Assembly: GCA_010692635.1 (NCBI GenBank)
Contig: JAAHGL010000038.1
Coordinates: 1 to 49,197, forward strand
Origin: Symploca sp. SIO2C1
GTDB taxonomy: Bacteria > Cyanobacteriota > Cyanobacteriia > Cyanobacteriales > Coleofasciculaceae
Length of the DNA: 49,197 bases
Direction of reading: 5' to 3'
Under the pieces are notes generated by a model. It was not told where the DNA came from. It worked only from the letters and a program-made list of their open reading frames with translations, and searched no databases. Positions 1 through 12,116 of this stretch are shown one piece after another. Numbering within the stretch: position 1 is the stretch's first letter; every line of letters starts with the position of its first letter. A program made the position numbers and the translations under genes.

Positions 1-148
1 CAGGGATTTCCCATCAAAGTGCAAGGAAAATAAGCTTCTATAGACCATTTCCTTGCACAAGGCTTGGTCAAAAAATCATTGAAACCACAGTCTGGTATAG
101 CTTCCACACTTGTTCAGCAAGCCCTAAGTAGGGGATTCTTTAGAAGTC
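1..148. other. Downstream flank of rpoC2
   Basis: Contains GTGCAAGGAAAATAAGCTT-like and CAGCAAGCCCTAAGTA phrases (about 113-132) that recur near 24250-24320 and, for the second, near 45616. It is probably part of a dispersed element that extends beyond the window. Confidence 0.5.
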
Positions 149-3100
149 CTACAGTTCTTCGTCCTCGAATAGTGATGATCTGTTGCTACCACCAGTACCA
201 AAACCGGTTTGCTCTTCCAAACTGTAACTACGAGCGGTACGGTCATCCAGTACTACGTCCATAGGGTCATCCTGGTCTAACTCACCACTATTTAAACCAT
301 CGCGTCCCGTTGGACTATGTCCCATTTCGGTCACAGTGCGTAAGGAATAGCTATCGCCGCTGGATGAATCTCCATAGCCATAGACTCCAGAACTTCCACT
401 AGCTGACTCATAATCAAGACCATTGAGATTGGGGTCTTCATAAGCATTATACCCAGTTCCTGCTGGAATCAAGCGTCCAATAATCACGTTTTCCTTTAGA
501 CCCCTCAGCCAATCAGACTTACCTTCAATGGCAGCTTCTGTCAAAACCCTGGTAGTTTCCTGGAAACTAGCAGCAGAGATGAAGCTATCAGTATTTAGGG
601 AAGCCTTAGTAATCCCTAGTAATACGGGTGTATATTGAGCTGGAGCACCACCAGTAATTGCCATCGCTTGATTGACCATCTCAATCTGACGCAACTCCAC
701 TAATTCTCCTGGCAACATAGTGGTATCACCACCATCATCTACCCTTACTTTTGAGGTCATCTGTCGGACAATTACTTCGATATGCTTGTCAGAAATATCA
801 ATTCCTTGAGATTGATACACAGACTGCACTTCATTGACTAAGAAAGATTGAGCCTTTTGCAGCCCAATAAGTGCTGCTTCATACACTCCCTTTTCTTCTT
901 TGAAATAGTCAAAGAAAATCTCCAGAATTTCATGGGGATTAGCTTGTCCATCAGTCAGTGGTTGAGCTACCTCTGCCTGCTGACTATCAGAAACTATAGC
1001 ATTTTGTCCAGGTCTAATTGGATAATCTGCCACCACTCCATCAGCTTCAATCACTTTGATATCTACTGTCTCGTCTTCTTCATAAACCACCTGAGTTTCT
1101 CCCGGACGCCGCGCTAAAACAGAACCTTCTTTGGGTTTCCGAGCCTCCAGCAGTTCCTCAATTCTTGGCAAACCTTGGATAATATCCCCAGTCTTGGCTC
1201 GCTCAAACACTAGCAGTACCAGGTTGTCACCCCGCTGTACCAAGTCCCCATTATCTATCTGCAATATCGCACCAGCAGACACCCGGTAAGGACGAGCCAG
1301 TCGTAGAGTAACAGAGTCACTGTCTACTTGCACCACCTGACCAGATTCAGGAGCAGCTACACCTTCAGCAAGTGGAGCTCCTGCCACGACCAAGTTTCCT
1401 AGTTTTACCTGGGGAGGAATACTGACAGGAATCTTGACCCGGTCTGCATCTCTTACCACCAGCACCCGACGAATTGCCTCTGCTCCTTCTCGTATACCTC
1501 GGACTAATCCTGCTTCCTTACATTGAATTTCTGTGCGTGCTACTACTGCTCCTGGTGCTATTTGATCTCCATCTGACACCATTACCTTAGTAAGAGTACT
1601 ACCTCCCAAAGGATCTGCTGCCGTGTCACGACGAATCACCAGAGATTCCAAGATAACCAACTGCAAGCGCATTTCTTCAGGGGAATCACCGCCAACTAAC
1701 TCAATATCGGCACTCAGCTGTGAGGTAGTGTCATGTTCATCGGTTATGCGTCCGCCTGAACTGCGTTCTACTTCGCTAAGATTATCTAATTTTCGGGTCA
1801 TTTCCAAAACCAATTGAGTGCGGAGCAACTCAAGACCTTCCACTGACTTAACCCGTTCTCCATCCTTATAAGGCAACCGCTGAATTGCCCGCAATTCAAT
1901 GGCAATTGGAGATTGGGAAGTCCCTTTACCATTACCTTGGGTCTCACTACGCTGTTGCTGCGCTATTGAAGCTTGGGAGGGCACATCTGGATCGTCCGGC
2001 ACTGTAAACTCTACCACTGGTCTCAACAGTAAAGCCATGCCTTCTGGAGTTTCTACCACTTCTCCATAACGCAGCTCCTCTACTACTAACCCCTCTATCG
2101 TTTCTGCACCAGGATAGATGAGCTCACCTTCTATTGCCATGTTGACTGGAGGTTCATCCAACAGATGTAACTCTCCTGGCTTAATTACAATCTCTCGAAG
2201 GATGTCATTTTTCTGAATTACTTCCACAATCCCTGCAGATTGGCAGAAGATGTCCTTCACAACTTCAGTTGCGGCTTCCACATATTGACCATCCTCGACT
2301 AGCAATAGGGAGATATCTTTGTTCACCTCGTGACATTCTTCTGGAATCCACAGGATTGCACCCCCTTTAGTAACTTCGTAGCCTTTATCAGCTTTACTCT
2401 TGCGTTTTGCAGTCTCTACCCCAGCATATTTAATGATGCCTCCAGTCTGGGTACGATATTTGTTGTCAATTAGCTCTGCCACTACATGGTTATTGAGTAC
2501 CTTAGTACCTGGAGCTACCTTGAGGGAAAAGCGTTGATTATTAGCAGTTTGAATCACATACTGTTCACGACCACTCGCGCTTTCCATCCGCACTGTCGCC
2601 TGATCTAAGAGCACCGAAGCAGTAATGATTTCAATTTCTCGTTTGCCTGGGGTCAGTCGTACCACCCCTCCATTAGCAGTTACTAACTTGGTTTCAGCCA
2701 TTACTGAATCAGCCTGTACTGCATCCCCATTTTTGACCACTGGTTCTGCACCAGGGGGTAGATTATAGACTTCCCCAGACAAGACCCACAGTAAACCACC
2801 CCGTTGAGCAATTCTGGTAGTATTTCCCTGCCGATCTGTCTTTTCTTCAGGTATCAAATCGGCAAATAGGACTTCTCCAGCCAGGTCTGTCGTTACATCT
2901 TTAGTTACCTTTTCTGTAGACAGGCGAGACTTACTTAAACTAACTTCTGCCAATAGCTGTTTTTTCTGCACCTGTTGGCTATCCTTCACCAATAGTAGAG
3001 AACCAGCAGTTAGAGGAAAGGTTTGGGATGATTTCCCACTGCTGGGTTCTAAAATTAAGTCACCAGCCACTTCTACCTGCTCCCGTTCTTCTCCATGACG

Positions 3101-4222
3101 GGTACGCACGGTTCGGGTTCGCAAGCGTTTACCAAAGTGGACTACACCATCAAGGGGAGCAATTACCTGCCGCGCTACTTCACCAGTAAAGACACCACCT
3201 GTATGGAAAGTTCTCATCGTCAGCTGGGTTCCTGGTTCACCAATAGATTGAGCAGCAATAATCCCTACTGCTTCTCCTAGATCCACCATATGTCCGTGAG
3301 CTAGACTCCAACCATAACACTTCTGGCAAACTGATCGGGGAGCTTCACAAGTCAGAGGCGATCGCACAAATACTTCTTCCACACCAGCTTTGGCAATCTG
3401 AATAGCCAATTCATCAGAAATATCCTGATTGCGCTGGGCCAGGACTTCCCCAGTTTTTGGGTGTAGTACTTCCTTCCCCAGCACTCGACCCAGTAGCCGC
3501 TCCTGTAGGGGAATTAGAACGCGATCTCCATCGGTCATTGACCTGACAACTATCCCTCGAGCAGTACCGCAATCTACCTCCCGCACAATCACATCCTGGG
3601 AGACATCAACCAAACGGCGAGTGAGATAACCAGAGTCAGCTGTCCTCAACGCAGTATCAACTAAGCCTTTCCTTGCACCATAGGAGGAAATAATGTATTC
3701 AGTTACTGTTAAACCTTCCCGAAAGTTAGTCTTAATTGGTATGTCAATAATCTCTCCTTGGGGATCAGCCATCAGACCCCGCATACCAACCAGTTGCCTT
3801 ACCTGGGACAAATTACCCCTGGCTCCAGAAAAAGCCATCATGTATACAGAATTCAGGGGATCAGTCGCTTTGAAGTTCCGGACTACTTCATCTTTGAGGG
3901 CTTCAGAAGTGCTATTCCAGGTATCTATTACTTTTTGAAATCGTTCGACTTCTGTAATTTCTCCCCGAGTGTAACGAGTTTCTGTCGCACGAATCTGTGC
4001 CTCTGCCGTGTCAAGCATCTGGCGTTTCACAGGAGGCACTTGCAGATCATCAACACTGATGGAAACACCAGCGCGGGTAGCATAGCGGAACCCCAAATCT
4101 TTGAGCTGGTCAGCCATCTGAGCACTGCGGGCACTGCCATATTTGGTAAAAGACCAGGAGATCAACTTTTTGAGCTGACCTTTATCTACAATTCGGTTGT
4201 AAAAGATCATGTCTTTGGTCAT
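149..4222 (-). CDS. rpoC2: DNA-directed RNA polymerase subunit beta'' (RpoC2)
   Basis: This is the C-terminal half of the bacterial beta' subunit, encoded as its own polypeptide as in cyanobacteria and plastids. The 1357-aa protein has the second zinc site in its first third (CGTARG, then [11 protein letters not shown]). The trigger-loop region follows ([16 protein letters not shown]). A long middle insertion made of repeated beta-rich sandwich-barrel hybrid modules is typical of cyanobacterial RpoC2. The C-terminal part holds [10 protein letters not shown] and the conserved LIPAGTG region, ending in an acidic tail (FEDEEL). It assembles with RpoB, RpoC1, alpha and omega into core polymerase. 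It is last in rpoB-rpoC1-rpoC2, 125 nt after rpoC1, and that gap holds tandem repeats. No strong hairpin-plus-T-run terminator is visible in the 148 nt after the stop. Confidence 0.98.
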   Translation of the reverse strand: MTKDMIFYNRIVDKGQLKKLISWSFTKYGSARSAQMADQLKDLGFRYATRAGVSISVDDLQVPPVKRQMLDTAEAQIRATETRYTRGEITEVERFQKVIDTWNSTSEALKDEVVRNFKATDPLNSVYMMAFSGARGNLSQVRQLVGMRGLMADPQGEIIDIPIKTNFREGLTVTEYIISSYGARKGLVDTALRTADSGYLTRRLVDVSQDVIVREVDCGTARGIVVRSMTDGDRVLIPLQERLLGRVLGKEVLHPKTGEVLAQRNQDISDELAIQIAKAGVEEVFVRSPLTCEAPRSVCQKCYGWSLAHGHMVDLGEAVGIIAAQSIGEPGTQLTMRTFHTGGVFTGEVARQVIAPLDGVVHFGKRLRTRTVRTRHGEEREQVEVAGDLILEPSSGKSSQTFPLTAGSLLLVKDSQQVQKKQLLAEVSLSKSRLSTEKVTKDVTTDLAGEVLFADLIPEEKTDRQGNTTRIAQRGGLLWVLSGEVYNLPPGAEPVVKNGDAVQADSVMAETKLVTANGGVVRLTPGKREIEIITASVLLDQATVRMESASGREQYVIQTANNQRFSLKVAPGTKVLNNHVVAELIDNKYRTQTGGIIKYAGVETAKRKSKADKGYEVTKGGAILWIPEECHEVNKDISLLLVEDGQYVEAATEVVKDIFCQSAGIVEVIQKNDILREIVIKPGELHLLDEPPVNMAIEGELIYPGAETIEGLVVEELRYGEVVETPEGMALLLRPVVEFTVPDDPDVPSQASIAQQQRSETQGNGKGTSQSPIAIELRAIQRLPYKDGERVKSVEGLELLRTQLVLEMTRKLDNLSEVERSSGGRITDEHDTTSQLSADIELVGGDSPEEMRLQLVILESLVIRRDTAADPLGGSTLTKVMVSDGDQIAPGAVVARTEIQCKEAGLVRGIREGAEAIRRVLVVRDADRVKIPVSIPPQVKLGNLVVAGAPLAEGVAAPESGQVVQVDSDSVTLRLARPYRVSAGAILQIDNGDLVQRGDNLVLLVFERAKTGDIIQGLPRIEELLEARKPKEGSVLARRPGETQVVYEEDETVDIKVIEADGVVADYPIRPGQNAIVSDSQQAEVAQPLTDGQANPHEILEIFFDYFKEEKGVYEAALIGLQKAQSFLVNEVQSVYQSQGIDISDKHIEVIVRQMTSKVRVDDGGDTTMLPGELVELRQIEMVNQAMAITGGAPAQYTPVLLGITKASLNTDSFISAASFQETTRVLTEAAIEGKSDWLRGLKENVIIGRLIPAGTGYNAYEDPNLNGLDYESASGSSGVYGYGDSSSGDSYSLRTVTEMGHSPTGRDGLNSGELDQDDPMDVVLDDRTARSYSLEEQTGFGTGGSNRSSLFEDEEL

Positions 4223-4227
4223 TTTTT

Positions 4228-4285
4228 GGCAAGTTGTTGGTTAGCAAGTTGTTGGTTAGCAAGTTGTTGGTTAGCAAGTTGTTAG
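4228..4285. repeat. 15-nt tandem repeat in the rpoC1-rpoC2 gap
   Basis: Nearly four copies of AGTTGTTGGTTAGCA lie directly upstream of the rpoC2 start. The unit is 15 nt, unlike the 7-nt period of almost every other tract here. Confidence 0.9.
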
Positions 4286-4324
4286 CTGTTAATTCCTTGT
4301 TAATTGAGCTGTGGGATAACAAAA

Positions 4325-4352
4325 AACTAATAACTAATAACCAATAACTAAT
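4325..4352. repeat. Heptanucleotide tract overlapping the rpoC1 stop
   Basis: Four units of AACTAAT/AACCAAT. The rpoC1 TAG stop (4348-4350) lies inside the tract, so repeat sequence forms the end of the gene. Confidence 0.85.
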
Positions 4353-6222
4353 TCATTAGCGCTTCTTGAATCGCTTTGTTGTAAATAATCCGACCAGGAG
4401 TAGTGCGGATATATTGTGAAATTACTTCTCCATCAGCTGTTTCCCGCACTCGTCGTTCTCGGTAATGTTTGGTTACAGTGCCATCACTCAGGTTTTCTGT
4501 GGAGATGACTTTGTCGTCTGGCTCTTCAGTTTGCACAATGCCTTCATGCCTTACCCAGACCTTGGCATGCAAATCTACCTGCTTTTGCTCATAGGCTCTG
4601 ATGGCATCATCCAAGTTGGCAAAATACTTGTCGGCTCCTTTGGTAGCTGCAGGGTTTTCCGCTGTCAGGTAGTAACATCCTAAAACCATATCTTGGCTGG
4701 GAGCGACAATCGGACGCCCTGTTGCTGGTGATAGAATGTTGTGAGAGGCAAGCATTAATAGTCTCGCTTCTGCTTGAGCTTCGATAGACAGAGGAACATG
4801 CACTGCCATCTGATCACCGTCAAAGTCAGCGTTGAAGGCAGGACACACTAGTGGGTGCAGCTGAATGGCGCGACCTTCAACCAAAATTGGTTCAAAGGAT
4901 TGTATCCCTAGGCGGTGCAGGGTGGGAGCTCGATTGAGTAGTACTGGGTGACCAGCAATCACTTCCTCTAGTACATCCCAAACGCTTGGGTCTCCCCGCT
5001 GAATCAATTTTTTGGCTGCTTTGATGTTGTTCACTAAACCCTGACGAATTAGCCGGTGAATCACAAACGGTTGGAATAGTTCAATTGCCATCTCCCGTGG
5101 CAAACCGCATTGATGGATTTTTAGGTTAGGGCCAACAACAATTACTGAGCGTCCGGAGTAATCTACCCTTTTTCCCAGCAAGTTTTGCCGGAAGCGCCCC
5201 TGCTTTCCCTCAATGATGTCCGAAAGAGATTTAAGGGGGCGATTATTTGCTCCTACTACTGTACGTCCCCGCCGTCCATTATCAATCAAGGCATCTACTG
5301 CCTCCTGGAGCATTCGCTTCTCATTACGGACAATGATTTCGGGGGCAAGGATTTCCTGGAGCCTTGCTAGGCGATTGTTGCGGTTGATCACGCGCCGATA
5401 GAGATCATTGAGGTCAGAAGTCGCAAAACGACCCCCATCTAGCTGGACCATTGGGCGCAGATCTGGAGGAATTACGGGAATTACTTCTAGCACCATCCAT
5501 TCAGCTTGAGAGCCAGTGCCGATGAAATTGTCAATTACCCGTAAGCGTTTTATGAGCTTCGCCCGTTTCTGACCTTTAGCATTAATAATTTCATCCCGCA
5601 AGCTTTCAGCTGCGGCTTCTAAATCCAAATCTTGGAGTAATCTTTGTAGTGCTTCTGCTCCAATCCCTACCTCTACATCAATTAGTTCCGTGTCTTCGCT
5701 ATAAAGCTGCTCTTCAATTTCCAGCCATTGATCTTCGGTGAGCAGTTGTTTGTAGCTTAGGTTCTCGGCATTACCAGGATTAAGAACTACGTAGGCATTG
5801 AAGTAAACTATCTGTTCTACATCCCGCAACGGCATGTCTAGTAGGATACTCATGTAGCTAGGAATACCTTTGAGATACCAAACGTGAGCTACAGGAGCAG
5901 CAAGTTTGATATAACCCATCCGGTGACGGCGCACTCGTGACTCAGTCACCTCTACACCACAACGTTCGCAGACAATACCCCGGTGACGTACTCGCTTGTA
6001 CTTACCGCAGTGGCATTCCCAATCCTTTGCAGGACCAAAAATCCGCTCGCAGAATAGTCCATCCATTTCTGGTTTGAGGGTGCGGTAGTTGATCGTTTCT
6101 GGTTTGGTTACTTCACCCACTACCTGACCATTGGGTAAGGTTCTTTCTCCCCATTGACGAACTCGCTCTGGTGAGGCAATGCCAATTTTTACGTAGTCAA
6201 ACCGCTGTTCTTGCTGTTTCAT
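4348..6222 (-). CDS. rpoC1: DNA-directed RNA polymerase subunit gamma (RpoC1)
   Basis: This is the N-terminal half of beta' (gamma in cyanobacteria), 624 aa, the usual length. Visible signatures are the N-terminal zinc ribbon ([13 protein letters not shown] then CERCG, about residues 70-88), the rudder/lid region, the [18 protein letters not shown] segment, and the invariant catalytic loop NADFDGDQM whose three aspartates hold the active-site magnesium. It is co-directional between rpoB and rpoC2. The upstream gap of 75 nt and the downstream gap of 125 nt are both largely tandem repeats. The start [14 protein letters not shown] fits the family. Confidence 0.98.
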   Translation of the reverse strand: MKQQEQRFDYVKIGIASPERVRQWGERTLPNGQVVGEVTKPETINYRTLKPEMDGLFCERIFGPAKDWECHCGKYKRVRHRGIVCERCGVEVTESRVRRHRMGYIKLAAPVAHVWYLKGIPSYMSILLDMPLRDVEQIVYFNAYVVLNPGNAENLSYKQLLTEDQWLEIEEQLYSEDTELIDVEVGIGAEALQRLLQDLDLEAAAESLRDEIINAKGQKRAKLIKRLRVIDNFIGTGSQAEWMVLEVIPVIPPDLRPMVQLDGGRFATSDLNDLYRRVINRNNRLARLQEILAPEIIVRNEKRMLQEAVDALIDNGRRGRTVVGANNRPLKSLSDIIEGKQGRFRQNLLGKRVDYSGRSVIVVGPNLKIHQCGLPREMAIELFQPFVIHRLIRQGLVNNIKAAKKLIQRGDPSVWDVLEEVIAGHPVLLNRAPTLHRLGIQSFEPILVEGRAIQLHPLVCPAFNADFDGDQMAVHVPLSIEAQAEARLLMLASHNILSPATGRPIVAPSQDMVLGCYYLTAENPAATKGADKYFANLDDAIRAYEQKQVDLHAKVWVRHEGIVQTEEPDDKVISTENLSDGTVTKHYRERRVRETADGEVISQYIRTTPGRIIYNKAIQEALMN

Positions 6223-6223
6223 C

Positions 6224-6301
6224 TGTTTATTGTTTGTTGTTTGTTGCTTGTTGTTTGTTGTTTGTCGGAAAAATAACTAATAACAAACAACCAATAACTA
6301 A
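6224..6301. repeat. Heptanucleotide tracts in the rpoB-rpoC1 gap
   Basis: TTGTTTG-type units (6224-6264) are followed by AACTAAT/AACAAAC/AACCAAT units (6275-6301), all with a 7-nt period. They fill nearly the whole gap and overlap the rpoB stop codon. The two blocks are roughly complementary in character (TTGTTNG against AACNAAN), so the transcript could fold here. Confidence 0.85.
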
Positions 6302-9300
6302 ACTTCCTCTTCAAATTCTTCCCGACTTAAGGACTCATAAGTTGGTCGGCTAGGTGTACGACGACGGTCAACATCTGCCATCAAATCGACTTCCAAATCA
6401 CGGCTACTACCATCTTCTGCAGTTTCTACTTTATGAACTGCAATATCTAGACCTAGAGACTGTAGTTCTCGCATCAATACTTTGAAAGATTCTGGAGTGC
6501 CGGGATGGGGAATTGCTTTGCCCTTAACGATCGCATTCAAGGCTTCATTTCTTCCCTGCATATCGTCAGATTTCACGGTCAGCAATTCCTGAAGAGTGTA
6601 AGCTGCGCCAAAAGCTTCCAGAGCCCAAACCTCCATTTCTCCGAACCGTTGACCGCCTTGTTGTGCTTTCCCTCCCAAAGGTTGTTGCGTGACCAACGAG
6701 TAAGGACCAGTAGAGCGAGCATGAATCTTATCGTCCACTAGGTGCACCAGCTTAAGCATGTATGCTTTGCCTACTGTTACTGGGCGGTCAAAAGGTTCTC
6801 CAGTGCGACCGTCAAACACCGTAATTTTGCCAGGCTCATCTGGGTTAAACACCCATTCTTGTCCTTTGGTCTGTTTTGCCTGTTCCAGCTTGCCATGCAC
6901 CGTCGTCCGGGAAGCTTCTTGCCCATACATTTCATCAAAAGGAGTTAGCTTAAACCGCACATCTAGGCATTGACCAGCCCAACCCAAGAGGCACTCAAAT
7001 ACTTGCCCTACGTTCATTCGACTTGGAACTCCCAGGGGATTGAGGATAATATCCAAGGGAGTCCCATCTGGTAGGTAGGGCATATCTTCTATCGGCAAAA
7101 TCCGGGAAATAATTCCCTTGTTGCCGTGGCGGCCCGCCATTTTGTCTCCCACTTGGATTTTCCGCTTTTGGGCTACATATACCCTCACTACCATGTTAGC
7201 TCCCGGTGGTAGTTCATCCCCTTGTTCCCTGGTAAACAGCCGCACATCGACAACACGACCTTTTTCCCCGTTGGGTACCCGCAGGGAATTGTCTCGTACA
7301 TCCCTTGCTTTTTCACCAAAGATAGCCCGAAGTAGCTTCTCTTCTGGGGGTTGGTCAGACTCACCTTTTGGGGTAACTTTCCCTACTAGAATGTCACCAG
7401 CCTCGACCCAGGCTCCAATCCGGATAATCCCCGTCTCATCTAACTGCCGTAGGGCATCTTCCCCAACATTAGGAATTTCACGGGTAATTTCCTCAGGACC
7501 TAGTTTGGTTTGCCGTGCCTCAATCTCATACTTCTCAATGTGAATGCTGGTGTAGACATCATCAAACACTAGACGTTCACTAATGAGGATTGCATCCTCG
7601 TAATTATAGCCCTCCCAGGGCATATAAGCCACTAGAATATTTTGGCCTAGTGCCAGTTCACCCCCTTCTGTTGCTGAACCATCTGCAATTACTTGACCAG
7701 CTTTTACATCATCACCTTCATAGACTAAGGGACGCTGATTCAAGCAGGTGTCTTGGTTAGAACGCTGATACTTCTGTAACTCATATTCATATTCCTTTCC
7801 TTCAGCATCTTTTACCCGAATCCCTTGGGCATCCACATAGCTTATTTCCCCATCAATACGGGATACAATCACCATACCTGAGTCCCTGGCAGCCTGAGCT
7901 TCTAAACCAGTGCCAACCAAAGGTCGCTCAGGGCGTAATAAAGGTACTGCTTGCCGCTGCATGTTGGAACCCATCAGCGCTCGGTTAGCATCATCGTGTT
8001 CTAGGAAAGGAATCAAGGAAGTAGCGACCGAAATAATCTGCACTGGGGAGACAGATAAAAAGTCTACTTGATCCGGAGTTGTGGTTGTAAACTCTTGACG
8101 ATAGCGCACTGCCACATTTTCTCCTTGGATGTAACCATTTTCATCCACTGGCACATCTCCTGGCGCTACCCGCAGGTCGTCTTCTTCATCAGCAGTCATG
8201 TATACTGGCGGACTGTCTTTGATAACCCGCCCATTTTCCACTGGATAGAAAGGCGTTTCAATGAAGCCGAAGGAATTGACTCGGGCGTGAGTCGCCAAAG
8301 AGCCTATCAGTCCTGCGTTAGGACCTTCGGGAGTTTCAATTGGGCAAATCCGACCATGGTGAGAGGGGTGAATGTCTCGTACTGCAAAACCAGCTCTCTC
8401 TCTCGTCAGTCCCCCTGGTCCTAGAGCAGAAAGTCGTCGTTTATGGGTCAACTCTGCCAAAGGATTTGTCTGATCCATAAACTGAGAGAGCTGAGAGGAG
8501 CCAAAGAACTCTTTAATGGCTGCTACTAAGGGTTTGGGGTTCACTAGAGAAGCTGGAGTTAGAGTCTCGGAGTCTGAAACTGTCATCCGCTCGCGAATAA
8601 TCCTTTCCAAGCGGTTGAGTCCCACCCTTACTTGATTTTGTAGCAATTCTCCCACTGAGCGCACTCGACGATTGCCCAAATGGTCAATATCATCACTGTT
8701 ACCCACATCAAACTCTAGATTGATCAGATAGTCAATAGCTGCCAGAATGTCCTGGGGAGTTAATACTCGGATGGTATCGGGCACATTCAACCGCAGCTTT
8801 TTATTAATTTTATGGCGACCTACCCGTCCCAAGTCGTAGCGTTTGGGGTCAAAGAAGCGGGAGTCGAGCAATTGCTGACCACCGCTCACAGTAGGGGGTT
8901 CTCCTGGGCGTAACTTGCGATACAGCTCCATCAGGGCTTCTTCTTCTGAAGGATTACCCTCCTTTTCTAGAGTCTTTTGATAATAGTCCGGGTGTCGCAG
9001 AGCATCTATAATTTCATTATCGCCTAGTCCCAGAGCTTTCAGTAATACCTGGGCTGATAGTTTGCGAGTTTTATCAATCCGCACCCAAACTAGATCATTT
9101 TTATCTGTTTCAAACTTTAACCAAGCTCCCCGGTTAGGAATTAAGGAAGCCGAGTAAGTGCGACGTCCGTTCTTATCGGTTTCCGACTTGTAGTAGACAC
9201 CGGGAGAGCGAACAATTTGGTTGACAATTACGCGCTCTGCCCCGTTGATAATAAAAGTACCTCGGTCCGTCATCAAAGGGAGATCGCCAATGAACACTTC

Positions 9301-9615
9301 TTGTTCCTTAATTTCGCCTGTTTCTTTGTTAATTAGGCGGGTAGGAACGTACATTTGAACTGCATAAGTACTATCTCGCCGTTTAGCTTCATCAACCTCA
9401 TATTTAGGTCGCTTGAGTTTGTAGTCCTTCCCCAAAAAGTGTAATTCCAGTTTACCAGTGTAGTCAGTAATAGGAGAAAAGCTGTTCAGTTCTTCGATTA
9501 GTCCTGCTTCCAGAAACCAGCGGAAGCTGGAACGCTGAATTTCTACCAAGTCTGGTAGCAGATAAGTAGGTACTGTATCACTTGGAGTGGGGACAGTGTA
9601 GGTTGGATTCGTCAT
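6298..9615 (-). CDS. rpoB: DNA-directed RNA polymerase subunit beta (RpoB)
   Basis: The 1105-aa beta subunit is of normal cyanobacterial size. It contains the rifampicin-pocket region ([24 protein letters not shown]), the conserved [16 protein letters not shown] segment, [25 protein letters not shown], and the C-terminal switch/clamp segment [24 protein letters not shown] (first part [11 protein letters not shown]). It is first of the rpoBC1C2 genes. About 980 nt separate it from the upstream tatD. No good ribosome-binding sequence precedes the ATG; only AAAGAG lies about 3 nt upstream. Confidence 0.98.
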   Translation of the reverse strand: MTNPTYTVPTPSDTVPTYLLPDLVEIQRSSFRWFLEAGLIEELNSFSPITDYTGKLELHFLGKDYKLKRPKYEVDEAKRRDSTYAVQMYVPTRLINKETGEIKEQEVFIGDLPLMTDRGTFIINGAERVIVNQIVRSPGVYYKSETDKNGRRTYSASLIPNRGAWLKFETDKNDLVWVRIDKTRKLSAQVLLKALGLGDNEIIDALRHPDYYQKTLEKEGNPSEEEALMELYRKLRPGEPPTVSGGQQLLDSRFFDPKRYDLGRVGRHKINKKLRLNVPDTIRVLTPQDILAAIDYLINLEFDVGNSDDIDHLGNRRVRSVGELLQNQVRVGLNRLERIIRERMTVSDSETLTPASLVNPKPLVAAIKEFFGSSQLSQFMDQTNPLAELTHKRRLSALGPGGLTRERAGFAVRDIHPSHHGRICPIETPEGPNAGLIGSLATHARVNSFGFIETPFYPVENGRVIKDSPPVYMTADEEDDLRVAPGDVPVDENGYIQGENVAVRYRQEFTTTTPDQVDFLSVSPVQIISVATSLIPFLEHDDANRALMGSNMQRQAVPLLRPERPLVGTGLEAQAARDSGMVIVSRIDGEISYVDAQGIRVKDAEGKEYEYELQKYQRSNQDTCLNQRPLVYEGDDVKAGQVIADGSATEGGELALGQNILVAYMPWEGYNYEDAILISERLVFDDVYTSIHIEKYEIEARQTKLGPEEITREIPNVGEDALRQLDETGIIRIGAWVEAGDILVGKVTPKGESDQPPEEKLLRAIFGEKARDVRDNSLRVPNGEKGRVVDVRLFTREQGDELPPGANMVVRVYVAQKRKIQVGDKMAGRHGNKGIISRILPIEDMPYLPDGTPLDIILNPLGVPSRMNVGQVFECLLGWAGQCLDVRFKLTPFDEMYGQEASRTTVHGKLEQAKQTKGQEWVFNPDEPGKITVFDGRTGEPFDRPVTVGKAYMLKLVHLVDDKIHARSTGPYSLVTQQPLGGKAQQGGQRFGEMEVWALEAFGAAYTLQELLTVKSDDMQGRNEALNAIVKGKAIPHPGTPESFKVLMRELQSLGLDIAVHKVETAEDGSSRDLEVDLMADVDRRRTPSRPTYESLSREEFEEEV

Positions 9616-10596
9616 GGCTCTTTTTTTTAGGTTAAGTCAGCGTTGGAAGAAGAAGTTTAGAATGTGGAGGAGGTAGAAACTTTGGGTAATGTTCTTGTTA
9701 AGGGTTAACCTTACCTAAGCCTGGAGCCGTAGCTTGATTTCTCTGTCGGCGTCAAACTCTCAACACTTCAGATTGAGTTGCCAAACTCTGCTCAAAAACT
9801 TACCCTCTCTTCCCACATGTCCCACGATTCTCTAGAAGGATCTATGCTCTAGGATTTTTACTCCCCTAAAGCAAACACTTAATAGGGATTAGTCTCCCAA
9901 TGTAGGGATTGTCGTAGGTAGGCTATTATGAAGGAAAGTCTACGAGTTAAAGCTCTGAGATTTACTTCATACTTCTTTAGGTTACTGCACAGTTTCATTG
10001 GTGTCTCCCTGCTCAAAATACTGGATTAGAGTCCTTGGAAGATTTGATCGGGTCAAAATAAAGAAGTGATCACTAGATAGTTAGCTATCAAAACTCATTA
10101 CTTTCTAGCAAGGTAAAAATACAGTTTTTTTCTTCTCTCAGCAACAGGATAGTTTGGGGCAATGACTACTGCCTCAAAGTCTAAGGGTTGCAACTGCAAG
10201 GTTTAAGGCTCTTCTGGCAGCAGAAAAATCTTTTTTTGTCGATAGAAGGTTAAAACTCGGTAAGCCTCTATGAAAGCGACTAGTGAGCTTCGGTAGTTTA
10301 TTAAGAGGATATATTGCTAGCAATTGGGTAGATCCAGGGTAAATCTTATCCATAATAACTCTTCTTAGGACTATTATGACGCAACAAAAACTTGATTCAA
10401 GAGAGTATGTCTGTTAAGAAAAAAGGCAGGACACAGTCCCGATGAAAAAAAAATTTTCATTTCGACTGCCTTGTTTCTTGAAAGCTGCCCCATGGGCACA
10501 TCAGCAACCGTTATGAAGGTCAGAAACAAGCAAAACCCTCTTCCCTCCTGCCTCCTGCCTCCTGCCTTGTTTCTTCAGAGCACTTTTTCCCTGCTT
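9616..10596 (-). other. ~980-nt non-coding region upstream of rpoB
   Basis: No convincing ORF, tRNA or known RNA motif was found in this stretch. It presumably holds the rpoB promoter and a long 5' leader. Visible details are a small GTTAACC-centred palindrome near 9705, a GCCCCATGGGC hairpin near 10487, and a CCTCCTG heptamer tract at the tatD end. A phrase beginning GTTTCTTGAAAGC near 10470 recurs near 38938. Function cannot be assigned by eye. Confidence 0.5.
10541..10567. repeat. CCTCCTG heptamer tract
   Basis: Three to four CCTCCTG units lie just downstream of the tatD stop. The same unit recurs at 38898-38935. Confidence 0.85.
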
Positions 10597-11409
10597 TTAC
10601 TTCACTATACTTACTACTTTGTCATCATTTGATAGAGCAAGACCAAAGAGTTTACAAGCATTTTGTGTTGTTTGAACTGCAATGGTTTCAAGGGAAACAT
10701 CTCTGAGATCAGCAATGTGCTCTGCTACATAGCGAACATAGGCTGGTTCGTTGCGTTTGCCTCGCTTGGGGACTGGTGCTAAGAAAGGACAATCAGTTTC
10801 AATCAGGAGGCGCTCGCTTGGTACCATAACAGCAGAAGCTTGTACCTGCTTAGCGTTTTTGAAGGTTACAATGCCACTAAAACTAATGTAGAAGCCTAAA
10901 TCCAAAAACCACTGTGTTTCCTCTGGCGTACCTCCCCAACAATGCATTACTCCTCTTACCGAGCCATTATTGTCCCAAAACTCCTGCAACAGTTCTCGCA
11001 TCCTAGCAGCAGCATCACGACAGTGAATAATCACTGGCAAGTTTAACTGCTGAGCGATCGCTAATTGGGCGGCAAACACTTTTTTTTGTAGCTGTTGGTT
11101 TTCTGCCTTGAAAAAATCCAACCCAGTTTCCCCAATTGCTACTACCCTGGCGTCAGAACAAGCTAACAATGCAATCTGGCTTGACATCTCCTTAGTCCAT
11201 TTGTTGGCATCTAGGGGATGCAAGCCTACTGCAAATGATAGTTCAGGAAACTGGTCAGCTAGGGCTTTGATCCCAGCATATTCAGATGGCTCGACACAGG
11301 AATGTACTAGTTTTACAACACCTACTTCACGCCAGCGATTGCACAAAGCTTCCAGATCTGACTGGAAGGCATCAAAGTTGATATGGACATGAGTGTCAAT
11401 CAACTGCAT
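10597..11409 (-). CDS. tatD: TatD-family metal-dependent hydrolase (DNase)
   Basis: This 270-aa TIM-barrel amidohydrolase belongs to the TatD/YcfH family, whose members have 3'-5' exonuclease activity. Metal-ligand motifs appear in order: DTHVHINF at the N-terminus, IGETGLDFF near residue 95, IIHCRDA, MHCWGG and [19 protein letters not shown]. The frame can start 3 codons earlier ([10 protein letters not shown]), but MQLIDTHVH matches the family and was chosen. It sits between rpsT and rpoB on the same strand, a neighbourhood common in cyanobacteria. Confidence 0.93.
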   Translation of the reverse strand: MQLIDTHVHINFDAFQSDLEALCNRWREVGVVKLVHSCVEPSEYAGIKALADQFPELSFAVGLHPLDANKWTKEMSSQIALLACSDARVVAIGETGLDFFKAENQQLQKKVFAAQLAIAQQLNLPVIIHCRDAAARMRELLQEFWDNNGSVRGVMHCWGGTPEETQWFLDLGFYISFSGIVTFKNAKQVQASAVMVPSERLLIETDCPFLAPVPKRGKRNEPAYVRYVAEHIADLRDVSLETIAVQTTQNACKLFGLALSNDDKVVSIVK

Positions 11410-11619
11410 GATCAGCATCTATTATTGAGCTTTAATGATTTGTGCAGGTTAATCTGGTAAACCTGCCTATTTACGAATACCATTCCCTCTTCCCTCATTC
11501 TGATATCCAAGTATCAGCCTCAATCATTTACTAAAGTAAATTTAAAGGGGCAACTGACCTACTAGGCTTAAAGTGTTCTTGTATTAAGAGGCAGTGACTT
11601 CCTCTGAGGGAGGAGTGAG

Positions 11620-11907
11620 TTAGGCACTCACTCGTTTTAAGGCTTTAGCTAGACGAGATTTTTTACGAGCACCATTGTTGGCATGCAATACGCCACGCTT
11701 TACAGCCTTGTCAATTTTGCTGTAAGCTGCCGACATTCGGCTTTGGACTTCTTCTAATGATTCTTGGCTCGGTTTTTGAGCATAATCTTCTACAGCAGCG
11801 AAGTATTTTTTCATTAACGTCCTTACTGCTGACTTATAGCTCTGATTATGGACTCGGTTGCGCTCGTTAATTTGTACACGCTTGAGCGCTGACTTGCTGT
11901 TAGCCAT
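11620..11907 (-). CDS. rpsT: 30S ribosomal protein S20
   Basis: The 95-aa basic protein begins [18 protein letters not shown] and has the Lys/Arg-rich helical composition and [21 protein letters not shown]-terminal signature of S20, a 16S rRNA binder. Length is normal. It is transcribed towards tatD with a ~210-nt gap. A short hairpin (GAGTGAG/CTCACTC, about 11612-11632) overlaps the stop but has no T-run. Confidence 0.97.
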   Translation of the reverse strand: MANSKSALKRVQINERNRVHNQSYKSAVRTLMKKYFAAVEDYAQKPSQESLEEVQSRMSAAYSKIDKAVKRGVLHANNGARKKSRLAKALKRVSA

Positions 11908-12116
11908 AGCAATTTTTAGAGGGATTGGCTCTCAATAACAAAATAGCAGAATGACCAATATAACATATTTTTATTCCCAAAAGAATCACAACCCCATAAA
12001 AATCCACGTTAAGCTAGAGGAGAGAGTCCAGATTAACAGAGGCTCCTCTAACCAAAAGGGGTTAGTCTAGCTGGTCTCACATAAAGATAATATCGCATTT
12101 AGGCACTCCGTACTCC

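Noticed and set aside
3758-4285. 175-codon plus-strand frame across the start of rpoC2
   Set aside because: It lies antisense to a strongly conserved polymerase gene and ends in the 15-nt tandem repeat (repeated Leu-Ala-Ser-Cys-Trp), so it is a shadow frame.
9616-10596. A tRNA or known small RNA in the rpoB leader
   Set aside because: No T-loop-like GTTCRANNC with matching acceptor stem and no familiar RNA motif could be found by reading both strands.
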